From Actinomycetes bacterium (GTDB lineage: Bacteria; Actinomycetota; Acidimicrobiia; Acidimicrobiales; SZUA-35): 16,331 bases of DNA. This document shows positions 7,654-14,035 of this stretch, piece by piece. How positions within the stretch are numbered: the stretch's first letter is position 1; each line of letters opens with the position of its first letter. Below the pieces are notes generated by a model. That model was given only the letters and a program-made list of their open reading frames with translations, did not search any database and was not told the DNA's origin. The stretch covers positions 1 through 16,331 of the forward strand of contig JAAETV010000501.1 of the NCBI GenBank assembly GCA_024227975.1, read 5' to 3'. A program made the translations under genes and the position numbers.

Positions 7654-8328
7654 CTAGATCACGCTGACGAGGATCCTGGAGGCAGTGAAGGCGCTGATAC
7701 CGACGGCGCTCCCCTGGACTGAGACCGTGGTCGTGCCGTCAGGGGCGATCGACAGGATTGTGCCCTGACGCCCGGGTAGGAGCCCGGCCTGTTCGAGGAA
7801 GGCCAGCTGCCCGTCTTGGAACTCGAGCTCTTCAGGGATCCGCTCGACAACGAAGCCACCGTCGATCCCGACTTCGACCAGGGGCAGCGCATCGACCGGG
7901 AAGGTGTAGCCAGTACCGGGAATGGGGTTGCCGTGGGGGCATGTGGTCGGATCGTCGAGGAGGTTCATCATGGCCTCTTCGACCAGAGGTGAGATCACGT
8001 GTTCCCATCGGCCGGCCTCGTGGTGCGCATCGGTCCAGCTGATCCGGAGGATGTCGGTCAGGAACCGCTCGGCCACCCGATGGCGGCGAACGACGGTGGT
8101 GGCCAGTGATCGACCTTCGCTGGTCAGAGCGATGTTGGCCTGTTCGTCGATATCGACCAAGCCTGCTCGATGCATCCGCTTCACCATCTCGGAGACCGCA
8201 GGCCGGGAGACGTCGAGCCGCTCGGCAATCCTGGCCTGGATGACGTCGATCCCGTCCTCGGCCAGCTCGAAGATCGTCTCGGTGTACTCCTCGAATGCCG
8301 GATGGTGTTCTGGTGATTCGTACGGCAT
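7654..8328 (-). CDS. DtxR/IdeR/MntR-family metal-dependent transcriptional regulator
   Basis: This is a metal-activated repressor of 224 aa. A winged helix-turn-helix lies at about 27-75 (IAERLDVSRPAVSEMVKRM). The dimerisation and metal domain follows at 76-145, with His83, Glu87 and His103 and the EAGRWEH segment (Glu109, His110), then the family-typical CPHGNPIPG (130-138). The C-terminal SH3-like/FeoA domain runs from about 170 to the end. Compared with DtxR from memory, the Met10 position is Glu14 and the Cys102 position is Gly106, so the primary metal site differs from both DtxR (Met, Cys) and MntR (Asp, Glu). It is convergent with efeU, which it probably controls. A palindrome at its own promoter suggests autoregulation. 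Fe versus Mn cannot be decided from sequence. Confidence 0.88.
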   Translation of the reverse strand: MPYESPEHHPAFEEYTETIFELAEDGIDVIQARIAERLDVSRPAVSEMVKRMHRAGLVDIDEQANIALTSEGRSLATTVVRRHRVAERFLTDILRISWTDAHHEAGRWEHVISPLVEEAMMNLLDDPTTCPHGNPIPGTGYTFPVDALPLVEVGIDGGFVVERIPEELEFQDGQLAFLEQAGLLPGRQGTILSIAPDGTTTVSVQGSAVGISAFTASRILVSVI

Positions 8329-8337
8329 CAGTCCACC

Positions 8338-8343
8338 ATACTA
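8338..8343 (-). promoter_or_regulatory. Candidate -10 box of the DtxR-family gene
   Basis: Read on the minus strand this is TAGTAT, ending 9 nt before the ATG at 8328-8326. A GGTGG stretch sits between them. The -35 region is poor and is covered by the palindrome at 8345-8362. Confidence 0.45.
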
Positions 8344-8344
8344 G

Positions 8345-8362
8345 TTGGCTACTGGTAGGCAA
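8345..8362. promoter_or_regulatory. Candidate autoregulatory operator, 18-bp palindrome
   Basis: TTGGCTACTGGTAGGCAA is an inverted repeat of 8-nt arms (7 of 8 bases pair) around TG. It lies directly behind the -10 box of the DtxR-family gene. Its right end also carries TAGGCAnGCnT, which is shared with the efeU promoter palindrome (TAGGCACGCCT). Binding by the DtxR protein is inference. Confidence 0.4.
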
Positions 8363-8504
8363 GCTTGACGCGGAGCTACAGGCATACTTGTTGTCGACCT
8401 TTGTGGTGGGATCCAGGCTCCATCCAAGGCCAACCAGGGACCCTGAGTCGGCTGAGGGGGTCCGCTGGGGAGCATCCGGTAGGCGGGTCAGGGTCTGCGA
8501 CTAC

Positions 8505-8510
8505 TACCCT
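8505..8510 (+). promoter_or_regulatory. Candidate -10 box of a leaderless promoter for the coxD-coxE-CPBP operon
   Basis: TACCCT stands 8 nt before the GTG at 8519, with no Shine-Dalgarno sequence between them. The -35 region is not recognisable. Confidence 0.35.
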
Positions 8511-8518
8511 CACTATCC

Positions 8519-9463
8519 GTGAGTGCCGATCAGACCCAGGACTACACCAAGATTGCGCCGACGTCGGTCGATCAGGTGGTCGCTGCCCTCCATCAACATG
8601 AGTATCTGGCCGACGAAGGGCTGGCGACGGCGGTATTCCTGGCCCTCACCTTGCAGCGCCCCCTATTCCTCGAAGGCGAAGCTGGGGTCGGCAAGACCGA
8701 GGTAGCGAAGGTCCTTTCTCGCTGGCTCGGGGGCCGTCTGATTCGCCTTCAGTGCTATGAGGGCATCGATTCGGCTCAGGCGGTCTATGAGTGGGACTAC
8801 GCCCGCCAGCTTCTCCACCTGAGGACAGCGGAGGCCACCGGCGAAGCTTCGGCGGATACGGCCGAGGCCTTGGAAGCCGAGCTATACGACCAGCGGTTCC
8901 TCATCCGCCGTCCCCTGCTCGATGCCCTGAGTCCAACTGAGGGTCCACCTCCGGTCTTGCTGATCGACGAGGTCGACAGGGCCGATGATGAGTTCGAGGC
9001 CTTCCTCCTCGAGGCGTTGTCTGACTACAGCATCACGATCCCTGAGCTGGGCACGATCAAGGCGGCTGTTCCCCCCCTCGTCGTCCTCACCTCGAATCGG
9101 ACACGTGATGTCCACGACGCCCTCAAGCGCCGCTGTCTCTACCACTGGGTCGAACATCCGGACTTCGATCGGGAGGTCGACATCGTCAAGCTGAGGGCTC
9201 CCGCCGTCGGTGAGACCATGGCCCGCCAGGTCGCAGCGGCGGTTGAAGCGATGCGGGGCTTCGGTCTCTACAAGCCGCCAGGAGTGGCAGAGTCGATCGA
9301 CTGGGCTCTCTCGCTAGCGGCTCTGGGCCGAGACACAATCGACGAGGCGTCTGTGGCCGCGACCCTCGGCACCGTTCTCAAGTACCGCGAGGACCAGGAC
9401 CGGGTGGTCGACCAGGGCCTGCCCGAGATGGTGCGAGCTGCCATTGGCCGAGGCGCCCTTTGA
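8519..9463 (+). CDS. coxD: AAA+ ATPase of the MoxR/CoxD type
   Basis: This is an ATP-driven chaperone of the MoxR group. The CoxD branch assists maturation of molybdenum hydroxylases, including insertion of sulfur and metal in the well-studied CO dehydrogenase. Length is 314 aa from a GTG at 8519. Walker A is GEAGVGKT (53-60). Walker B is LLIDEVD with D150 and E151. Sensor 1 lies in LTSNRTRDVHDALKRRC, where the arginines following are arginine-finger candidates. The C-terminal lid ends in RAAIGRGAL. It overlaps the VWA gene as TTGA (9460-9463), the usual pairing of a MoxR ATPase with a VWA partner. It lies 4.7 kb from coxSLM, so a role in maturing that enzyme is inferred from family, not from adjacency. 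Other MoxR clients are possible. Confidence 0.82.
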   Translation: MSADQTQDYTKIAPTSVDQVVAALHQHEYLADEGLATAVFLALTLQRPLFLEGEAGVGKTEVAKVLSRWLGGRLIRLQCYEGIDSAQAVYEWDYARQLLHLRTAEATGEASADTAEALEAELYDQRFLIRRPLLDALSPTEGPPPVLLIDEVDRADDEFEAFLLEALSDYSITIPELGTIKAAVPPLVVLTSNRTRDVHDALKRRCLYHWVEHPDFDREVDIVKLRAPAVGETMARQVAAAVEAMRGFGLYKPPGVAESIDWALSLAALGRDTIDEASVAATLGTVLKYREDQDRVVDQGLPEMVRAAIGRGAL

Positions 9464-10608
9464 GCACCGCGCCCGCCGTTGATCAAGGGGATCGGATCGC
9501 CGTCGGGTTCTGTCGCGTCCTGCGTAGGGCTGGATTGAGGGTTCCGGCATCGGCAACCATCAACTTCGTTGAATCATTGGGCCTACTCGGGGTGGAGGAT
9601 CGGGCCGCTGTCTATTGGGCGGGACGATCGACTCTCATCCATCGACCTGAGGATCTCGCCCTCTACGACCGGGTCTTCGCTGCCTTCTGGGAACATCGGG
9701 TCGGCGACGGAGTACGGATCGAGGGCACACCACCACCGGTCACTCTGGCCCTCGATTCTGATGATGAAGACGACGAGCCTGACGATGAGGACGAGGTCGA
9801 ACCGAGCGATGACGTCCAGGCCGTGCGGTTCAGTCGGGCGGAGGTACTGACCAACAAGGACTTCGCCGACTGCACCAAAGAGGAGCTGAGTGAGCTGAGC
9901 ACGCTCATGTCACGCCTCCGCTTCACCACCTATCGGCGGCGAAGCCGGCGTCAAGTGCCCTCTGGAATCAAGGGAGAGCGTCCAGATTTGCGGCGCACGG
10001 TTCGATGGGCCTTGCGCCATCAGGGCGAACCGATGCGCCGGGCGTTCACGGTCAAGGCCACACGGCCTCGTCGCCTGGTTCTGATTGTCGATGTCTCCGG
10101 CTCGATGGAGCCCTACGCCCGAGCCCTGCTCCGATTCGGTCATGCTGCGGTGGTGGCTCGGGGGCGGGTCGAGGTCTTTGTCCTGGGGACCCGCCTCACT
10201 CGGCTGACCAAACACCTGACGAGCCGCGACCCCGATGCTGCCATTCGTCGTGCCTTCCCTCTGGTCAAAGACTGGGCCGGGGGGACGAGACTGGGGGAGG
10301 GGATTCGAGCCTTCAATCAGGAATGGGGAATCCGGGGCATGGCCCGAGGGGCGGTGGTAGTGGTGCTGAGTGATGGTTGGGATCGGGGGGACGTGCACCT
10401 GCTTGGCGATGAGATGGAACGGCTCCACCGGGTGACGCACCAAACGGTGTGGGTCAATCCGCTGAAGGCCACCCCCGGCTATGCCCCATTGGCCGCTGGG
10501 ATGTCGGCCGCGCTGCCCCACGTCGATCTGTTCATCGAGGGCCATTCCTACGCATCTCTAGAACAACTGGCCGCCATCCTGGCCGGTGACGGTGGGCGCA
10601 ATGGCTGA
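9460..10608 (+). CDS. coxE: CoxE-like von Willebrand factor A domain protein
   Basis: This is the partner of the AAA+ protein just upstream; CoxD/CoxE pairs act in assembly of Cox-type molybdenum enzymes. Length is 382 aa from a TTG start that overlaps the upstream stop (TTGA). The N-terminal half is helical and contains an acidic linker at about 102-122 made largely of Asp and Glu. The VWA domain starts near residue 205 with a complete MIDAS motif DVSGS (D211, S213, S215), a conserved GGTRLGE segment, and SDG in the place of the usual TDG. The last 60 residues (VWVNPLKATPGYAPLAAGM, ALPHVD) follow the CoxE pattern closely. There is no signal peptide, so it should be cytoplasmic. It overlaps the following CPBP gene by 8 nt. 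Confidence 0.87.
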   Translation: MSTAPAVDQGDRIAVGFCRVLRRAGLRVPASATINFVESLGLLGVEDRAAVYWAGRSTLIHRPEDLALYDRVFAAFWEHRVGDGVRIEGTPPPVTLALDSDDEDDEPDDEDEVEPSDDVQAVRFSRAEVLTNKDFADCTKEELSELSTLMSRLRFTTYRRRSRRQVPSGIKGERPDLRRTVRWALRHQGEPMRRAFTVKATRPRRLVLIVDVSGSMEPYARALLRFGHAAVVARGRVEVFVLGTRLTRLTKHLTSRDPDAAIRRAFPLVKDWAGGTRLGEGIRAFNQEWGIRGMARGAVVVVLSDGWDRGDVHLLGDEMERLHRVTHQTVWVNPLKATPGYAPLAAGMSAALPHVDLFIEGHSYASLEQLAAILAGDGGRNG

Positions 10609-11413
10609 TGCGCCCTTCACCCTGCCTGAGGGCGATCCAGTGTCATTGCCGGCACCGACAGTCGGCCGGGAACGGCCCTGGTGGGGTCTGGGTGACGTCT
10701 GGCTCGGGGTCCCCTTCATCGTCATCATCGCCATCGCCGGGACCGTGTTGGGCCTCCCTTTCGTCGATTTCGGTGAGTTTCGGGAGTGGCTGTCCTCGGG
10801 TGAGGGTGAAATGCCTCTGGCCCTACTCGTCGCCTCCCTCTTGGCCCAGCAGTTCGGTCAGGGGGGGTGGCCGATCCTGGTGTCGATGTGGAAGGGACGG
10901 GGGCCGGTTGCCGACTGGCGGCTGAACATCAAGTTGGTCGATCCCTTGATAGGCCTGGGAGCTGCCGCCATTGCCGTCGGCGGGGCCGGTGTTGTCTCTG
11001 CCATCATGGCCACCCTCGTCGACCTTGGCGACGAGACCGCCGACAACACCCAGTTCCTGCGTGATGCCGAAGGGAGTCCCTGGCTCTACGTACTGGTGTT
11101 CTCGGTCGTGATCGGAGCCCCATTGGCCGAGGAGCTGTTCTTCCGCGGCCTCATCTTGCGGGCCTTCGAGAAGAGGGCGGGGCCAGTGGTCGCCGTGATC
11201 GGCTCGACCATCCTGTTCACCCTGCCTCATTGGACCGGGGCAGGCCTCGCCCCCACGGTTGTCCTCCTCAGTGCCATTGCCGTCGTCGGTGTCGTACTGG
11301 CGACGGTGACAGTCAAGGTCGGACGCCTGTGGCCCGCCATCTTTGCTCACATGGCGTTCAACAGTATTGGGGCAGCCGAGGCTGTCGGCCTTTTCGAGAG
11401 AGCCGCCGTCTAG
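10601..11413 (+). CDS. CPBP-family intramembrane metalloprotease
   Basis: This is an integral membrane protease of the CAAX-protease/bacteriocin-processing (ABI) family. I take the ATG at 10601 (270 aa), which overlaps the coxE stop in ATGGCTGA; a GTG at 10586 would add five residues. There are about six hydrophobic segments. The catalytic motifs are complete: EELFFR (E177, E178, R182), H210 in LPHWTG, and HMAFN (H250 to N254). Family members process prenylated or signal-bearing peptides, or act in bacteriocin self-immunity; the substrate here is unknown. Its overlap with coxE makes co-expression with the AAA+/VWA pair likely, which is not a textbook partnership. Convergent with the cyclic-nucleotide-binding gene downstream. 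Confidence 0.85.
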   Translation: MADAPFTLPEGDPVSLPAPTVGRERPWWGLGDVWLGVPFIVIIAIAGTVLGLPFVDFGEFREWLSSGEGEMPLALLVASLLAQQFGQGGWPILVSMWKGRGPVADWRLNIKLVDPLIGLGAAAIAVGGAGVVSAIMATLVDLGDETADNTQFLRDAEGSPWLYVLVFSVVIGAPLAEELFFRGLILRAFEKRAGPVVAVIGSTILFTLPHWTGAGLAPTVVLLSAIAVVGVVLATVTVKVGRLWPAIFAHMAFNSIGAAEAVGLFERAAV

Positions 11414-11439
11414 CGGCCGACTGCCCGACATCAGGTACG

Positions 11440-11458
11440 CGCCGGCTGCGGTCCGGCG
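11440..11458. terminator. GC-rich hairpin in a convergent intergenic gap
   Basis: CGCCGG (11440-11445) pairs with CCGGCG (11453-11458) around a 7-nt loop. An alternative hairpin, GGTCC-GGC-GGACC (11450-11462), overlaps it and cannot form at the same time. The gap of 58 nt lies between two genes that end toward each other, which fits a bidirectional terminator. There is no T-run, so this is tentative. Confidence 0.35.
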
Positions 11459-11471
11459 GACCAGGGGTGGG

Positions 11472-11900
11472 CTAGAGGAGCCTCTCGTCGGTGTCGTGGA
11501 GCCGCTCGGCAATCTCGTGGAGCATCGCCCGCACCAGAGGTGGGTTGTCGTTGAGGGTCTGATCGAAGCGGTTGTAGGGAATGATCAGAACTTCGAGGTC
11601 GGTCTTGGCCGTGACGGTTGCCGTGGCCGGACCGGCGATGAAGAATCCGAGCTCGCCAACGAATTCGCCGGCCGGGATCTCGGCAACCTCGTTGCCGTCG
11701 ATGGTCACGCTCGCCGTGCCACTCTCGATGATGAAGAGCTCGTTGTGGTTGTGGTTCTGGCGGATGAGGGTCTGGCCGGCTCTGACCGACGCCTCGTCGG
11801 CGGCCGACGCTAGATGCTCAAGAGCCTTCTGATCAGCGTTCTTGAACAGGCTCAGCTCGAGGAGCCGCGCTTCTTTCGGGTTACTGGCCTTGGCTGACAA
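11472..11900 (-). CDS. Small single-domain cyclic-nucleotide-binding-fold (Crp-like) protein
   Basis: The product has 142 aa from a TTG at 11900, set by the GGAGAGG eight nt upstream. A longer reading from 12071 adds 57 residues without family character. It is a single cNMP-binding beta-roll: the LSLFKNADQKALEHLA start is typical, then GELGFF (82-87), then the region of the phosphate-binding cassette reads GPATATV. In cAMP-binding relatives this cassette has PR[ST]A; here the conserved Arg is Ala92, so binding of cAMP or cGMP is doubtful. No DNA-binding helix-turn-helix follows, since the protein ends about 45 residues later. It could be a stand-alone sensor or a scaffold. It is convergent with the CPBP gene and divergent from the crotonase gene. 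Confidence 0.78.
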   Translation of the reverse strand: MSAKASNPKEARLLELSLFKNADQKALEHLASAADEASVRAGQTLIRQNHNHNELFIIESGTASVTIDGNEVAEIPAGEFVGELGFFIAGPATATVTAKTDLEVLIIPYNRFDQTLNDNPPLVRAMLHEIAERLHDTDERLL

Positions 11901-11908
11901 CGGTATGT

Positions 11909-11915
11909 CCTCTCC
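11909..11915 (-). promoter_or_regulatory. Ribosome binding site deciding the TTG start of the cNMP-fold gene
   Basis: On the minus strand this reads GGAGAGG, 8 nt before the TTG at 11900-11898. The more upstream in-frame starts have no such site. Confidence 0.65.
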
Positions 11916-12031
11916 GTATTCTTGGTTCTCACAATGGTCGCCGCAGATGGTAGTGCAGCGGTCCAGGGGAGAGTCTGCCACGTCTTTTGCCTGCTGATGA
12001 ATTGAACAGCCATGAAGTCGGTCTGAGAGAC

Positions 12032-12061
12032 TTGAGGCCCTACGGTTCGTGGCCCTAGGTT
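12032..12061 (+). promoter_or_regulatory. Sigma-70-type promoter of the crotonase-family gene
   Basis: TTGAGG (12032-12037) and TAGGTT (12056-12061) are 18 nt apart, and the ATG at 12070 is 8 nt after the -10 box, again leaderless or nearly so. An upstream in-frame GTG at 12049 would lie inside the promoter, which supports 12070 as the start. Confidence 0.5.
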
Positions 12062-12069
12062 CGGCACCC

Positions 12070-12873
12070 ATGGATAGCTCTCTCGATCGGTATCAAGCCT
12101 TCCCCGGACTCCGTCTCGACCGCCCCGAACCGGGGATTCTGCGCATGGTCCTCGACACCCCAGGCAAGCTCAATGCCGTCGATGCGGTCAAGCACGCCAA
12201 CCTGGCCGATGTGTGGCCCGTGATCGATCGCGACCCCGAGACGAAGGTGGTGGTGGTTCACGGCGAAGGTGGTGCCTTCTCGTCGGGCGGAGACATGGAC
12301 ATGATCACTGAGATCATCGCCGACCCCGACTTCCGGGCCGAGACATTCCGAGAGGCCAGGGATCTCGTCTACAACATCATCAACTGCTCGAAGCCGATCG
12401 TGTCGGCCATCGAGCGGGTGGCGGTAGGGGCCGGGCTGGCAACCGCGCTGATGGCTGACGTCTCCGTCGTCGGCCGCTCGGCCCGCATCATCGATGGGCA
12501 CACCAAGCTCGGGGTGGCGGCCGGCGATCATGCGGTGATCATCTGGCCTCTTCTGTGCGGGATGGCCAAGGCCAAGTACTACCTGATGACCTGTGAGCCA
12601 ATGGACGGGGCCGAAGCAGAACGGATTGGGCTGGTGTCGATGGCGGTCGACGATGATCAGGTCATTGACAAAGCCTTCGATGTGGCCCGCAACCTGGCGG
12701 CCGGATCACAACAGGCGATCCGCTGGACCAAGCTGGCTCTCAACAACTGGCTCCGCATGGCCGGCCCGTCGTTCGACGCGTCAGTGGCACTGGAGATGCT
12801 GGGCTTCGCTGGCACCGATGTGAAGGAAGGGGTCGCCGCCATCTCCGAGAAACGTCCCCCCAACTTCACTTGA
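12070..12873 (+). CDS. Crotonase-superfamily (enoyl-CoA hydratase/isomerase-like) protein
   Basis: This is an acyl-CoA-binding enzyme of the crotonase fold, 267 aa from the ATG at 12070, full length. The first oxyanion-hole and CoA-binding loop is [12 protein letters not shown] (about 74-85); the second is in [16 protein letters not shown]. The [26 protein letters not shown] segment and EAERIGLV match the common family core. Compared with rat mitochondrial hydratase, the positions of both catalytic glutamates (E144 and E164) appear to be Ala and His, so simple hydration of 2-enoyl-CoA is uncertain. This residue set, with a GD after the loop, recurs in a group of actinobacterial crotonase proteins as I remember them. 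It has its own promoter and stands alone between the cNMP-fold gene and the str operon. Confidence 0.82.
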   Translation: MDSSLDRYQAFPGLRLDRPEPGILRMVLDTPGKLNAVDAVKHANLADVWPVIDRDPETKVVVVHGEGGAFSSGGDMDMITEIIADPDFRAETFREARDLVYNIINCSKPIVSAIERVAVGAGLATALMADVSVVGRSARIIDGHTKLGVAAGDHAVIIWPLLCGMAKAKYYLMTCEPMDGAEAERIGLVSMAVDDDQVIDKAFDVARNLAAGSQQAIRWTKLALNNWLRMAGPSFDASVALEMLGFAGTDVKEGVAAISEKRPPNFT

Positions 12874-12935
12874 TCGGATTGTAGACATCCCAGAGCTCAG
12901 GATTCGTGGGGTCCGGGCAGGAGCCTCGCCCTCTG

Positions 12936-12965
12936 TTGTGAAACCGCTGAGGGCGCCCGTAGACT
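12936..12965 (+). promoter_or_regulatory. Candidate distal promoter of the str operon
   Basis: TTGTGA (12936-12941) and TAGACT (12960-12965) are 18 nt apart. Transcription from here would give a leader of about 170 nt before rpsL. The 12874-13143 gap holds no gene that I can see. Confidence 0.45.
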
Positions 12966-13093
12966 AGCTAGCTGGCGTTCGTCAACCTTTGAGCTGGCCC
13001 GTCCGCCGGTCTTCAACTGCTTGGTAGCGATCTGTCAACCCACGTTCTCGAACGAGCTTCGTGATCGAGACGGGCGAATGCCGCTAGCAAGGT

Positions 13094-13123
13094 TTGTCCG
13101 TCTACCCGTTTTGCTCGTGTAAT
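13094..13123 (+). promoter_or_regulatory. Candidate proximal promoter of the str operon
   Basis: TTGTCC (13094-13099) and TGTAAT (13118-13123) are 18 nt apart; the -10 box differs from TATAAT at one position. Transcription would begin near 13130, just ahead of the GAGAGGTG Shine-Dalgarno region (13132-13139). Confidence 0.4.
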
Positions 13124-13143
13124 GCCCGTGTGAGAGGTGCTTG

Positions 13144-13515
13144 GTGCCCACGATACAACAGCTGGTCCGCAAGGGTCGGGAAACCAAATCGAAGAAGGCC
13201 AAGACCCCGGCGCTGATGGGTTCACCCCAACGCCGCGGTGTATGCACCCGCGTGTACACGGCAACACCGAAGAAGCCAAACTCGGCACTGCGCAAGGTAG
13301 CGCGTGTTCGATTGACCACTGGCGTTGAAGTGACCGCCTACATCCCGGGCGAGGGGCACAACCTCCAAGAGCACTCCATCGTGTTGGTTCGCGGTGGCCG
13401 TGTGAAGGACCTCCCCGGTGTCCGGTACAAGATCGTTCGCGGCACCCTCGACACCGCTGGTGTGCGCGACCGCAAGCAGGCTCGTAGCCGCTACGGCGTG
13501 AAGAAGGACAGCTGA
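13144..13515 (+). CDS. rpsL: 30S ribosomal protein S12
   Basis: S12 sits in the decoding centre of the small subunit. Length is 123 aa. The start is the GTG at 13144, giving [12 protein letters not shown] as in nearly all S12 proteins; the TTG at 13141 would add one residue. The [17 protein letters not shown] and [11 protein letters not shown] loops are the normal streptomycin-sensitive form, with both lysines intact. The stop is followed after 1 nt by rpsG. It is the first gene of the str operon; rpoB/rpoC are not directly upstream. Confidence 0.97.
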   Translation: MPTIQQLVRKGRETKSKKAKTPALMGSPQRRGVCTRVYTATPKKPNSALRKVARVRLTTGVEVTAYIPGEGHNLQEHSIVLVRGGRVKDLPGVRYKIVRGTLDTAGVRDRKQARSRYGVKKDS

Positions 13516-13516
13516 C

Positions 13517-13987
13517 ATGCCCCGCAAAGGCCCCGCCCCCCGACGCGAACTCGAGCCGGATCCCGTCTACCGCTCAGTTCTGGTCACCCAGATCATCAAC
13601 AAGGTCCTGCTCCAGGGCAAGAAGAACCTGGCCGAGCGCATTGTGTACGACGCGCTGGAAGTCGTTGGCGAGAAGACCGGGGGCGATCCAATTGCCGCCC
13701 TCAAGCGCGCCATCGAAAACGTCAGGCCTCAGCTCGAGGTGCGTAGTCGCCGAGTCGGTGGCGCCACCTACCAGGTTCCGGTTGAAGTTCGCCCTCGTCG
13801 GGCAACAACTCTCGCTGTTCGCTGGCTCGTGGGCTTCGCCCGCGATCGTCGTGAGCGCACCATGGCCGAGCGTCTGGCCAATGAGATCCTGGACGCATCG
13901 AATGGCATCGGTGCTTCGGTGAAGCGCCGTGAAGACCTTCACAAAATGGCCGAATCCAACAAGGCCTTCGCCCACTACCGTTGGTAG
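13517..13987 (+). CDS. rpsG: 30S ribosomal protein S7
   Basis: S7 is a primary 16S rRNA binder that nucleates the head of the small subunit. Length is 156 aa, normal. It begins [18 protein letters not shown] and ends KAFAHYRW, with the conserved [16 protein letters not shown] beta-ribbon at about 79-94. The ATG is 1 nt after the rpsL stop, which implies coupled translation. Sequence and codon use match the neighbouring fusA and rpsL. Confidence 0.97.
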   Translation: MPRKGPAPRRELEPDPVYRSVLVTQIINKVLLQGKKNLAERIVYDALEVVGEKTGGDPIAALKRAIENVRPQLEVRSRRVGGATYQVPVEVRPRRATTLAVRWLVGFARDRRERTMAERLANEILDASNGIGASVKRREDLHKMAESNKAFAHYRW

Positions 13988-14035
13988 TGCCCTCTACTCG
14001 CCATACCGCACGCACCGCCTGAGGACCTGACCACC

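Noticed and set aside
12915..12931. Hairpin GGGC/GCCC after the crotonase gene as terminator
   Set aside because: It has only four firm base pairs, mismatches inside and no T-run; it was not strong enough to annotate.
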